From: Oscillospiraceae bacterium
GTDB lineage: Bacteria; Bacillota; Clostridia; Oscillospirales; Ruminococcaceae
Direction of reading: 5' to 3'
NCBI GenBank assembly: GCA_022508965.1
Contig: JAFLUD010000010.1
Span: 1 to 36,895, forward strand
DNA: 36,895 bases
Positions 1 through 7,039 of the stretch are shown here, piece after piece; the stretch's first letter is position 1; each line of letters starts with the position of its first letter. A program made the translations under genes and the position numbers. Below the pieces are notes generated by a model. The model saw only the letters and a program-made list of their open reading frames with translations, did not search any database and was not told the DNA's origin.

Positions 1-738
1 CTCGACGACAACTTCAACTCTATCGACCGCGCTATTCTCTACGGGCGCACGATCTTCAACTCGATACGCAAGTTTATCGTATTCCAGCTGACTATCAACG
101 TCGCGGCGGTTCTGATCTCGTTTATCTGCCCGCTTATCGGCATCGAAAATCCGCTTTCGGTTATCCAGATACTCTGGGTAAACCTCGTTATGGACACGCT
201 GGCGGCTCTGGCATTCGGCGGAGAGCCTCCGCTCGGAAGATTCATGCGTGAGAAGCCCAAGCGCCGCACCGAGCCGATCATCAGCAAGTATATGCTCTCG
301 GAGATCGCTGTGGGCGCGGGCTGGACGTTTATTCTCTCGCTTTGTATGCTGATACTCGGGTCGTTCCCAAGCGGCGATCCTACAAGCTATCTCGAAAGCT
401 GGGGATTCCTCCGGGATATTCACATCGAGAATGAGCCGCACGCTATTCTTCACACGGCATACTTCGCGTTCTTCATCTTTATCGCGGTGTTCAACGCGTT
501 TAACGCGCGTACCGACCGCATTAATCTCTTCGACAATCTCGGCAAGAACAAGGGATTCCTTGCGGTATTCGGCATCATTACGGTGGTTCAGGTGCTTATG
601 ACCTACCTCGGGCGCGGGATACTCTCGGGCTGGGGGCTGAACGTCGTTGAATGGCTGGTGGTGCTGATCCCGGCTATCTCGATCATTCCCGTTGATCTTA
701 TCAGAAAGGCAATCGCGAAGGGCGTTGCCAAGAACTGA
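1..738 (+). CDS. Calcium-transporting P-type ATPase (P2B-like), C-terminal part, 5' end cut by window
   Basis: The reading frame is open from base 1 and encodes the last 245 residues of a cation-pumping P-type ATPase, which exports Ca2+ across the cytoplasmic membrane using ATP. The visible start (LDDNFNSIDRAILYGR) is the hinge after the P domain, followed by KFIVFQLTINV and LWVNLVMDTLAALAFGGEPP. These are the hallmark M5 and M6 helices of PMCA/SERCA-type pumps; the asparagine and aspartate in VNLVMDT are the usual Ca2+ ligands. Three or four more membrane segments follow (about residues 97-115, 138-158, 182-200 and 215-235). The phosphorylation, A and N domains lie upstream of the window. 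It sits 30 bases before terD, and TerD domains bind Ca2+, so a joint role in Ca2+-linked stress physiology is likely. Assignment as a P2 pump is firm; Ca2+ as substrate is by family. Confidence 0.9.
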   Translation, partial: LDDNFNSIDRAILYGRTIFNSIRKFIVFQLTINVAAVLISFICPLIGIENPLSVIQILWVNLVMDTLAALAFGGEPPLGRFMREKPKRRTEPIISKYMLSEIAVGAGWTFILSLCMLILGSFPSGDPTSYLESWGFLRDIHIENEPHAILHTAYFAFFIFIAVFNAFNARTDRINLFDNLGKNKGFLAVFGIITVVQVLMTYLGRGILSGWGLNVVEWLVVLIPAISIIPVDLIRKAIAKGVAKN

Positions 739-768
739 GTTTCAAGCGTTTATAAGGAGGAAAAAATT

Positions 769-1353
769 ATGGCAGTAAATCTTACCAAAGGACAGCGCGT
801 GAGCCTGGACAAATCGGTTACTATGGCTAGAATCGGTCTCGGATGGGACGTTAACCGCTATGACGGCGGACAGGACTTCGACCTTGACGCCTGCGTTTTC
901 CTGCTGGGTTCGAACGGCAAGGTTCTGAAGGACGAGGACTTTGTATTCTACAACAATCTTACCGCACGCGACGGCGCGGTCGTTCACACGGGCGATAACC
1001 GCACCGGCGAGGGCGAGGGCGACGACGAGGCTATCATCATCGATTTCACGAAAATTCCTCAGGAGATAGAGAAGATCGCGGTGACGGTCACGATCTTCGA
1101 CGCGCAGGTCAAGAATCAGAACTTCGGGCAGGTCTCCAACGCTTATGTGCGCGTTGTAAAGATCGACAATCCCGACGATGAGGTCGGCGAGGAAACGCTC
1201 CGCTTCGATCTGGTGGAGGAATTCTCCATCGAGACGGCGCTGGTTGTCTGCGAGATCTACCGCTATAACGGCGACTGGAAATTCAACGCCGTTGCGGCGG
1301 GCTATCAGGGCGGGCTGGAAGCGCTGTGCCGTTCTTACGGGGTTAACGTATAG
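769..1353 (+). CDS. TerD family protein (tellurium/stress resistance, Ca2+-binding domain)
   Basis: A complete 194-residue TerD-domain protein, the usual length for the family. The family is cytoplasmic, binds Ca2+ and belongs to Ter stress modules linked to tellurite, phage and envelope stress; its biochemical action is not settled. The sequence shows the typical start (VNLTKGQRVSLDK), the acidic pair DFDLDACVFLL (residues 36-46), the acidic loop TGDNRTGEGEGDDE (74-87) expected to hold Ca2+, the FGQVSNAYVRV core, and the C-terminal YNGDWKFNAVAAGYQGGL motif. An AAGGAGG site lies about 9 bases before ATG 769. It follows the Ca2+-ATPase by 30 bases and is separated from the next Ter gene by a 267-base spacer with a tandem repeat. 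In Bacillus the YceC/D/E paralogues occupy this place. Confidence 0.95.
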   Translation: MAVNLTKGQRVSLDKSVTMARIGLGWDVNRYDGGQDFDLDACVFLLGSNGKVLKDEDFVFYNNLTARDGAVVHTGDNRTGEGEGDDEAIIIDFTKIPQEIEKIAVTVTIFDAQVKNQNFGQVSNAYVRVVKIDNPDDEVGEETLRFDLVEEFSIETALVVCEIYRYNGDWKFNAVAAGYQGGLEALCRSYGVNV

Positions 1354-1363
1354 TTTGATAGAG

Positions 1364-1607
1364 AATAGTTGCCGGTTGCTAGTTATAATGTGGTAAACGC
1401 TCCGTAAGATTACCGAAGGAACTTTTAACCTAGAATTAACTAGCTACCTGCTACTAAAAATTAACAACTAAAAATTGCCGGTAAAAAATTATTAGCAAAT
1501 AGTTGCCGGTTGCCGGTTAGTAAGGGAGCAAATGCTCCGCAAGGTTTGCGAAGGAACTTTTAACCTAGAATTAACTAGCTACCAGCTACTAAAAACTAAC
1601 AACTAAA
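1364..1607. repeat. Two direct copies of a ~110-base AT-rich intergenic repeat, 135-base period
   Basis: The 267-base spacer between the two TerD genes has no credible gene. It holds two direct copies of one unit, about 1364-1472 and 1498-1607, offset by 135 bases. Each starts with AATAGTTGCCGGTTGC and ends with CTACTAAAAA(t/c)TAACAACTAAA. The best conserved part is GAAGGAACTTTTAACCTAG, followed by AATTAACTAGCTACC. The copies differ at scattered bases in the first half. Stop codons are dense in all frames. No intrinsic terminator or consensus promoter was seen inside. The second copy runs directly into the ribosome binding site of the next gene. Confidence 0.8.
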
Positions 1608-1620
1608 GGGGGTTCGCGGC

Positions 1621-2835
1621 TTGGACTTGAATCAGCTCATTGAGGGGGCTTCCTCGGGTTCGACACTGAGGCTGCCCTCGGGGGAATTTGAGGGTCCCTT
1701 CGTTATCAGCAAGCCGCTGCACCTTATCGGAAACAACACCACGCTTTGGGCGAAGAACGGCGCGGTCCTCAAAATAAATTCCAACGGCGTCGTTATCGAG
1801 AATCTTCGCGTGGAGCTTACCGACGGGGACGTCTCGGATACGGCGGTGGCGTCGAATTTTCTCGCTGCCGTCAAGAACGTCGAGATCCTCGGCGGAGTGA
1901 GCGGGTTCGGTTCGGAGGACGGCTGCTTTGACGTTCCGAGAACAATAGAACTCGGAGAGTTTCGCGCGGAGGACGAGAATTCGTTTATTTTGAGCGTGAA
2001 CGTTCCCGAGAAAACAGAGATATTCTGTAATATGCGCGAGGTGGCGTTCTCCCCTGCTGTTTTAAGCGCGGGGAGGAACGATATTACCGTTACCGTTTCG
2101 GGGATATCGGCGCAGACGCTTCTTTACGCGGAGATCATGTTTAAATCCGCGTTTACAAGACGGGTGTACCTTACGGGGAAGCCGAAAACCGACGCGGAGG
2201 CTGCGAGCTTCAGGCAAGTTTATTCCGCTCCTGTGAGAAAGTCCGCGAAAAAGGCTAAGGCGACTGCACCGCAGACGGACGTTATTTCCCTTTCGCCACC
2301 GCAGGCGGAGGGCTCCGCGAGGATCGATATGACGAGAGGTTTGCGGACTGCACTTGCGCCTTACATAGGCAGCAGCTTTTCGGTTTATTTCAGCTGTGAA
2401 AAGTCGCGCAACGCAGACATAGATCCTTACGTTTTTCTGCTCGACAGAGACGGGAGGGCGCTTAGCGACAACAGTCTTATATTCTTCGGGAACGAACGTT
2501 CGGAAAACGGCGAGGTGCGTTACTTCCCCGACGACGGTCACATTGACATAGATCTCGCGGCGGTGGATTATCGGGTGGAAAAAATCGTGCTGGCTTACGC
2601 GGTCTATGCTGCGGACGCTTTCAACAACTTTTCCATAGCGAAAAATCCCAAGATATCAATTCGCACCGACAGCGAACGCATTTCTTTCGCAATGGACGGG
2701 CTGTCGGAGGAATCGGCGATCGTTGCCGCGGAGATATACCTTTACAAAGGCGAATGGAAAATTTCCGCGGTCGGCGCGGGCTACAACGGCGGCGTGGCAA
2801 GGCTGTGCGAGAGCTACGGCATTGAAGTGGAATAA
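1621..2835 (+). CDS. Two-domain protein: beta-helix-like N-terminus fused to a C-terminal TerD domain
   Basis: A 404-residue protein about twice the length of a plain TerD protein. Residues 1-110 look like the start of a right-handed parallel beta-helix (pectin-lyase fold): regularly spaced short strands in GSTLRLPSGEFEGPFVISK, HLIGNNTTLWAKNG and GVVIENLRVEL. A middle stretch (111-190) is beta-rich and unassigned, and a Lys/Ala/Pro-rich linker spans about 203-230. Residues 233-404 are a TerD domain with DIDPYVFLLDRDGRALSDN, and YKGEWKISAVGAGYNGG near the end. The acidic Ca2+ loop of ordinary TerD is shortened here (NERSENGEVRYFPDDGH), so metal binding may differ. The start is a TTG 9 bases after AAAGGGGG. 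It lies within the Ter operon, 42 bases before the YceG-like gene. Function is unknown; a scaffold or surface-recognition role is only a guess. Confidence 0.85.
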   Translation: MDLNQLIEGASSGSTLRLPSGEFEGPFVISKPLHLIGNNTTLWAKNGAVLKINSNGVVIENLRVELTDGDVSDTAVASNFLAAVKNVEILGGVSGFGSEDGCFDVPRTIELGEFRAEDENSFILSVNVPEKTEIFCNMREVAFSPAVLSAGRNDITVTVSGISAQTLLYAEIMFKSAFTRRVYLTGKPKTDAEAASFRQVYSAPVRKSAKKAKATAPQTDVISLSPPQAEGSARIDMTRGLRTALAPYIGSSFSVYFSCEKSRNADIDPYVFLLDRDGRALSDNSLIFFGNERSENGEVRYFPDDGHIDIDLAAVDYRVEKIVLAYAVYAADAFNNFSIAKNPKISIRTDSERISFAMDGLSEESAIVAAEIYLYKGEWKISAVGAGYNGGVARLCESYGIEVE

Positions 2836-2877
2836 AATGCCGAAGATCACCGCCAATAAATTTGAGGAGTTGAGAAA

Positions 2878-5064
2878 ATGGCTCAGCAGGAGTTTTTGAG
2901 ATATGTCGGGTATGATAACCCCGACAATTTTAGAAGCTTGCTGATCGAACAATTTACCGCGGCTAAGAAAAACGGACTGTTCTTCAAAGAACGGCTGCCT
3001 ATGGCGACTACCGACGAGATTGCCGCTGCCTCGGCTTACACCGCTTCCAGCTTTGAAAACGCCGAGGACATCAAGAGAGGTCTGGACAGCTGGCTTCACG
3101 CCGCGAACGTTCCCTGCGACAGCGAAAAGATCGCCGAGATAATGGCTATGGCGGTCGCGGACTGCGGCGCTAACAAGAAAAATACCTATTTCGTGCTGCT
3201 GTGCTGGCTGATAAAATATCTCGGCACGCGCCCGGGGTCGGTTTTGTACATCGGCGCGGCTACGCTTCGCGAGCTGTATTTTCTTTGTATGATGAACGCG
3301 GCGGGCGTTAAGATCACACTGGTGAGCTACGGGCTGGACGCGGATTTTTCTAAGCTCGCGTGCAAGGATGTTATCACCGTTAAAAACGGGAGCAATTCCG
3401 CGCCGTTACAGATAGATTTCGGGAAGATCGATCTCTCGCGGGAGGCTAAGCTCTCGCAGATGCGCGCCGAAAGCGAGCGCGTGGATGGTCTTGTAAAGCG
3501 GCTTTCCACCACGGCGGCGGGTATGTTCGAGGATATTCTTAAGGACAGGCGGTCGCGTGTTATCGGTGGCGGCGGCGTGTTCACAGAGGACGGGGAGATA
3601 CCCGTGTACTGCGCGGCGCTTATCGGCTATGACGAGGAAGACGTTTATACGAATATGCTCGTGAAATTCAAGGAAAGCTTCGCGGGGCTTAAAAAGCAGC
3701 TGATATTCATCGAAAAGCCGATGGAAAACCCAAATGCCGACGAGGTAAAGGCTCTGGGGAGCGCTCCGAGGACGAGCACTGCCGAAATGATCGACGCGCT
3801 GGCTATGATGATAAACTTAAGCGGCGACAGGACCCGCACGGCGCTTGCTCAGCGGACGCTGCGCGAGATCCTTTCGGAGCTGAATACGGGAAATCAGACG
3901 GTGGTTCTCAATTACGCGAACAAGCTGATCACCTGGCTTTACCGCTGCACGCAAGCGCGCAAATATTCCGTGAAATATGAGGATATCCCGGTTATTCTTT
4001 ACTACGGGGATATCTCGCAGTCGGAGATGTATTTTCTGAATTTCATGTCGCGGTGCGGGTTTGACGTGGTGTATATTTCCCCGAACAAAGCGAATTTCGA
4101 TCTTGTGGTCGATAAAAATATCGGCGGACGGATGCAGATATTTGAGCTTCCGCAAAGCAAAAACAGCGGCGAATACCCGAAGAGCGCCGTTAAAATGAAG
4201 GTGGCTACCGTCGCCTACTCGGCGGAGCGGGATCTGGACACCATGCTCTACGGCGGCGATACGGGGATCTACCGCAGCTTTCAGTTCCCAAACAGCCAAT
4301 CGCTTACGCTGAAAACCACCTTCGAGGAGATCGCTATTCTCTGGAAGCAGGAAGCGCGCTTCAGGCAGGGTTTTACTACGGCGGGGAATCTGGTTTCGAT
4401 CCCGAATATCTTCGCTAAGATAAGCGGCGTTGAAAACGGAAATCTGGGCAACTACTGGGAGGATATTCGGCAGAAGCTCACTCCCGAGACTATTCTCGTT
4501 GTCAAAAAACCCAATCCCAAAAGCGACGGGCAGACGGGCATCGATCTATCCGCATACAGGCAATTCTACCGAAACGGAAAGATCGACACCGAGAAGCTCA
4601 AGGCTTCTACCCTTAACAAGTACAGCTATCTTCCCGACAGGATCCAGGATATGCTGTTCTATAAGCTCCAGGAGGCCGCCTCGTCGGGGTATATTAAGCT
4701 ATCCGACGACAACCTGATGTGCAGCGTGCTGCACTTCGGTATGAATCTCGACAAGAATTTCCTCAAGATAATTCAGAGATTCGATTTTACGCGCACTATC
4801 CCGAAGCTCATATATATCGACGCCGTGGAGGATACGTTCTCACTGGAAGAATGCATTCAGATAGTTCTGTGCAACCTTATCGGCTTCGACGTTCTCGTTT
4901 ATACGCCTACGGGCTATAAAAACCTCGAAACGTTCGTATCTTCGGACGCATTCGAGGAGCATATCATGGATCAATTTTTGTACAACACAGAGGTTCCGAA
5001 ATTCAAAATACCCTCTGAACCTAAGAACAGCGGTTTTTTCGGAAAGCTGTTCGGAAAACACTAA
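2878..5064 (+). CDS. YceG-like Ter-module protein (putative component of a 'biosynthetic module')
   Basis: A 728-residue soluble protein. I assign it to the YceG family from its position between TerD and TelA genes, as in Bacillus yceCDEFGH, and from motifs such as PVILYYGDISQSEMYFLNFM followed by GFDVVYISPNK (residues 371-403). A related motif occurs earlier, PGSVLYIGAATLRELYFLCM followed by GVKITLVSYG (119-152), suggesting an internal duplication of an alpha/beta unit. Bacillus YceG is shorter, about 540 residues from memory. The C-terminal third (about 520-690) carries EDTFSLEECIQIVLCNLIGFD, broken here after EEC by nothing unusual, and ends in a basic tail. Comparative genomics by others places the family with genes for a nucleoside-like metabolite; no reaction has been shown. 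The start follows GAGGAG by 8 bases. The next gene is 33 bases downstream. Confidence 0.75.
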   Translation: MAQQEFLRYVGYDNPDNFRSLLIEQFTAAKKNGLFFKERLPMATTDEIAAASAYTASSFENAEDIKRGLDSWLHAANVPCDSEKIAEIMAMAVADCGANKKNTYFVLLCWLIKYLGTRPGSVLYIGAATLRELYFLCMMNAAGVKITLVSYGLDADFSKLACKDVITVKNGSNSAPLQIDFGKIDLSREAKLSQMRAESERVDGLVKRLSTTAAGMFEDILKDRRSRVIGGGGVFTEDGEIPVYCAALIGYDEEDVYTNMLVKFKESFAGLKKQLIFIEKPMENPNADEVKALGSAPRTSTAEMIDALAMMINLSGDRTRTALAQRTLREILSELNTGNQTVVLNYANKLITWLYRCTQARKYSVKYEDIPVILYYGDISQSEMYFLNFMSRCGFDVVYISPNKANFDLVVDKNIGGRMQIFELPQSKNSGEYPKSAVKMKVATVAYSAERDLDTMLYGGDTGIYRSFQFPNSQSLTLKTTFEEIAILWKQEARFRQGFTTAGNLVSIPNIFAKISGVENGNLGNYWEDIRQKLTPETILVVKKPNPKSDGQTGIDLSAYRQFYRNGKIDTEKLKASTLNKYSYLPDRIQDMLFYKLQEAASSGYIKLSDDNLMCSVLHFGMNLDKNFLKIIQRFDFTRTIPKLIYIDAVEDTFSLEECIQIVLCNLIGFDVLVYTPTGYKNLETFVSSDAFEEHIMDQFLYNTEVPKFKIPSEPKNSGFFGKLFGKH

Positions 5065-5097
5065 GGCTTTTGCCTTGAAACAGAAAGGAAATGCAAA

Positions 5098-6255
5098 ATG
5101 GGACTTCAATTCACACCCGGCGCCGCTGCGGCTCAGCAGGCTAATATGGAGGTTGAGACTACCGCTGCTGTGCGTTCTGACGCTGCTCTCGAGGCTAAGC
5201 TCGAAGAGGCTAAGAACTTCAATATCATGGTAAAGACCGATGAGATCAAGCAGCAGCTCGCTACCAGCAAGGAAATTGATCAGCTGGTTTCTACCATTAA
5301 CGTAAACGATTCCTCTACTATCGTTAAGTTCGGCGCAGAGGCTGCCGATCAGATCTCCCAGGCTTCGGATCAGGTCCTCAATTCTATGAGCATCCAGCAG
5401 ATCAACGATACGGGCGTTATGCTTAAAAACCTCGCCGCTATCATGGAGCAGTTCGACGCTAAAGAACTCGAGGACAAGCCCGGGCTGTTCGCTAAAATGA
5501 AGAAGAATATCGAGAAGATCCTCAGCAAGTATGATACTATGGGCAAGGAGATCGACAAGATCTACGTTCAGCTGAAAAAGTATGAGGTTGAGATCGAGCA
5601 GTCCAACCAGAAGCTCGGCAATATGTACGACGCTAACATCGGCTATTATCAGCAGCTTCTCAAGTATATCATGGCAGGCGAGCAGGCAGTTGCGGAGCTT
5701 GATACCTATATTGAGGATTACAAGAAAAAGGTTGAGGCCGAGCCTGACAACGGCACTATCCGCATGGATCTGTCCAATCTTCAGCAGATGCGCGAGATAC
5801 TCGATCAGCGCGTTATGGACCTTAAGATCGCGGAGAACGTTGCGCTTCAGACGGTTCCCATGCTGAAAACTATGGAATACTCCAACCTCAATCTGGTTCG
5901 CAAGATCAACTCCGCGTTCATCATCACTATGCCTGTATTCAAGCAGTCCCTCGCGCAGGCTATCATGCTCAAGCGCCAGAGAATCCAGGCGGAATCGCTT
6001 GCGGCTCTCGACGAGAAGACCAACGAAATGCTCATTAAGAACGCACAGAATACCGTAGAGCAGTCTAAGATGGTTGCGGGTATGTCGGCGAATTCTTCCA
6101 TTAAGGTTGAGACCCTCCAGCAGACCTGGCAGACTATCGTAAACGGTATCGACGAGGTTCAGGCTATTCAGGACGAGGCTCGCGCTAAGCGCAAGGAGGA
6201 CGCTAAGGCTCTTGAGGATATCAAGGCGGACTATAAGAAGAGAATGAAGGCATGA
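5098..6255 (+). CDS. TelA family toxic anion resistance protein (YceH-like)
   Basis: A 385-residue protein of the TelA/KlaA family, the usual length. It is largely helical with long charged heptad stretches, for example about 125-165 (AIMEQFDAKELEDK onwards) and 180-240, and the family core FIITMPVFKQSLAQAIMLKR followed by QRIQAESLAAL (about 278-305). A typical C-terminal end, VETLQQTWQTIVNGIDEVQ, is followed by a Lys/Glu-rich coiled tail. Members accompany TerD proteins in tellurite-resistance and stress operons and are thought to act at the cytoplasmic face of the membrane; the mechanism is unknown. AGAAAGGAAA precedes the ATG. This is the last gene of the operon, ending 45 bases before a strong terminator. 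A 515-residue open frame on the other strand is only a mirror of its codon use. Confidence 0.92.
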   Translation: MGLQFTPGAAAAQQANMEVETTAAVRSDAALEAKLEEAKNFNIMVKTDEIKQQLATSKEIDQLVSTINVNDSSTIVKFGAEAADQISQASDQVLNSMSIQQINDTGVMLKNLAAIMEQFDAKELEDKPGLFAKMKKNIEKILSKYDTMGKEIDKIYVQLKKYEVEIEQSNQKLGNMYDANIGYYQQLLKYIMAGEQAVAELDTYIEDYKKKVEAEPDNGTIRMDLSNLQQMREILDQRVMDLKIAENVALQTVPMLKTMEYSNLNLVRKINSAFIITMPVFKQSLAQAIMLKRQRIQAESLAALDEKTNEMLIKNAQNTVEQSKMVAGMSANSSIKVETLQQTWQTIVNGIDEVQAIQDEARAKRKEDAKALEDIKADYKKRMKA

Positions 6256-6264
6256 TGTGGCAGA

Positions 6265-6298
6265 TTGCAATTGATAATTGACAATTGACAATGAAGGT
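6265..6298. repeat. Short direct AATTGA/CAATTGACAAT repeats before terminator
   Basis: Between the telA stop codon and the terminator lies GCAATTGATAATTGACAATT followed by GACAATG, a run of ATTGA units. Similar short AT-rich runs occur at 25470-25500 and 27920-27961. They look like the scattered low-complexity spacer repeats common in this type of genome. No coding or promoter role is seen. Confidence 0.5.
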
Positions 6299-6299
6299 T

Positions 6300-6335
6300 G
6301 ACCCCCGCGGCAGTTGCCGCGGGGGTTGTTTTTTG
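6300..6335 (+). terminator. Intrinsic terminator of the Ter operon
   Basis: Perfect 12-bp GC-rich stem ACCCCCGCGGCA / TGCCGCGGGGGT (6301-6312 with 6315-6326) with a 2-base loop, directly followed by TGTTTTTTG. It lies 45 bases after the telA stop and separates the Ter operon from the next promoter. Confidence 0.93.
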
Positions 6336-6408
6336 TGCAATCATAATAATAATTGCTTGGTAAAATTCTACAAAATTCTATAAACAATAAGAAAGTTAAA
6401 CTTTTGTG

Positions 6409-6437
6409 TTGACAAATTGTTCTATATGTTATATAAT
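6409..6437 (+). promoter_or_regulatory. Consensus sigma-A promoter for the 162-residue exported protein
   Basis: TTGACA (6409-6414), a 17-base spacer and TATAAT (6432-6437) form a perfect vegetative promoter. Transcription should start near 6444, giving a leader of about 55 bases before the ATG at 6500. Confidence 0.9.
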
Positions 6438-6499
6438 TATTACAAGAACATTATCGGCAAGTTTTTAGCATTATAATTCTAAGAAAGGCGGTTGATATT

Positions 6500-6988
6500 A
6501 TGAAAAAAGTTATTATCCCAATTGTTGCTGCTGCGGTGGCTGCGATCGCGGCGGTCGGCATTATCGTGTTCAGTTCTATCCGCGCGTCTGCGGATAAGCC
6601 CGCGCCTCCTAAGGAAATTCCCAGCGGAAATTACTACATTGACGGAAATCCCGCAAACGACGAGCTGTATCTCGTGGTTGACGGCGGAACTATTCACTTT
6701 GAAAGCAGCATAGGTCTGCGCGAGGCGTTTAAGGCTCTTTCTATCAAGCTTCACGAGGAAGCAAGCGACGAGGATTGGCTGGAGCGTCAGGTCGATGTGA
6801 CTATGGAAGACTGGGGCGACAGCAGTTATAACTACACCGTAAAGAATTTCCCCGGCAGTACAAACGAGCTGGCCGTAATGTTCAGGATACTGGAAAACGA
6901 GATCGGTTACAGCGGACAGGGTGTGCACTACTTCCCCGACACGAAAACCATTCACAGCTGGGCGGGAGATTATCTTCTCGCCGAATAA
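6500..6988 (+). CDS. Unrecognised secreted or membrane-anchored protein, 162 residues
   Basis: I do not recognise the family. Residues 1-27 form a lysine-started hydrophobic segment (KKVIIPIVAAAVAAIAAVG) that could be a signal peptide or a single anchor; there is no lipobox cysteine. The remaining 135 residues are acidic and likely extracellular, with strand-rich pieces such as SGNYYIDGNPANDELYLVV and GGTIHFESS, and an aromatic C-terminus (VHYFPDTKTIHSWAGDYLL). There are no cysteines after the signal segment. A GAAAGGCGG site precedes ATG 6500 by 8 bases. The gene stands alone between its own perfect promoter and a two-way terminator, so it is a single-gene unit that should be well expressed. 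Confidence 0.75.
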   Translation: MKKVIIPIVAAAVAAIAAVGIIVFSSIRASADKPAPPKEIPSGNYYIDGNPANDELYLVVDGGTIHFESSIGLREAFKALSIKLHEEASDEDWLERQVDVTMEDWGDSSYNYTVKNFPGSTNELAVMFRILENEIGYSGQGVHYFPDTKTIHSWAGDYLLAE

Positions 6989-7003
6989 TTCCCAAAAAAC
7001 AAG

Positions 7004-7039
7004 AACCTCCCACGGAAAATTCCTTGGGAGGTTTTTTTA
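7004..7039. terminator. Bidirectional terminator between convergent genes
   Basis: Stem AACCTCCCA (7004-7012) with TGGGAGGTT (7025-7033), extended inward by GGA/TCC, followed by a T run on the plus strand. On the minus strand the same stem is followed by TTCTTGTTTTTT. It can end both the 162-residue gene (plus) and the aminopeptidase operon (minus), whose last stop codon abuts it at 7037. Confidence 0.88.

Noticed and set aside
1364-1607. CRISPR-like array
   Set aside because: Only two units, 110 bases long and imperfect, no spacer pattern and no cas genes.
4840-6387. 515-residue open frame on the minus strand opposite telA
   Set aside because: Leu/His/Arg-rich mirror product of the codon use of telA and the end of the YceG-like gene; no ribosome binding site, runs through the terminator at 6300-6335.
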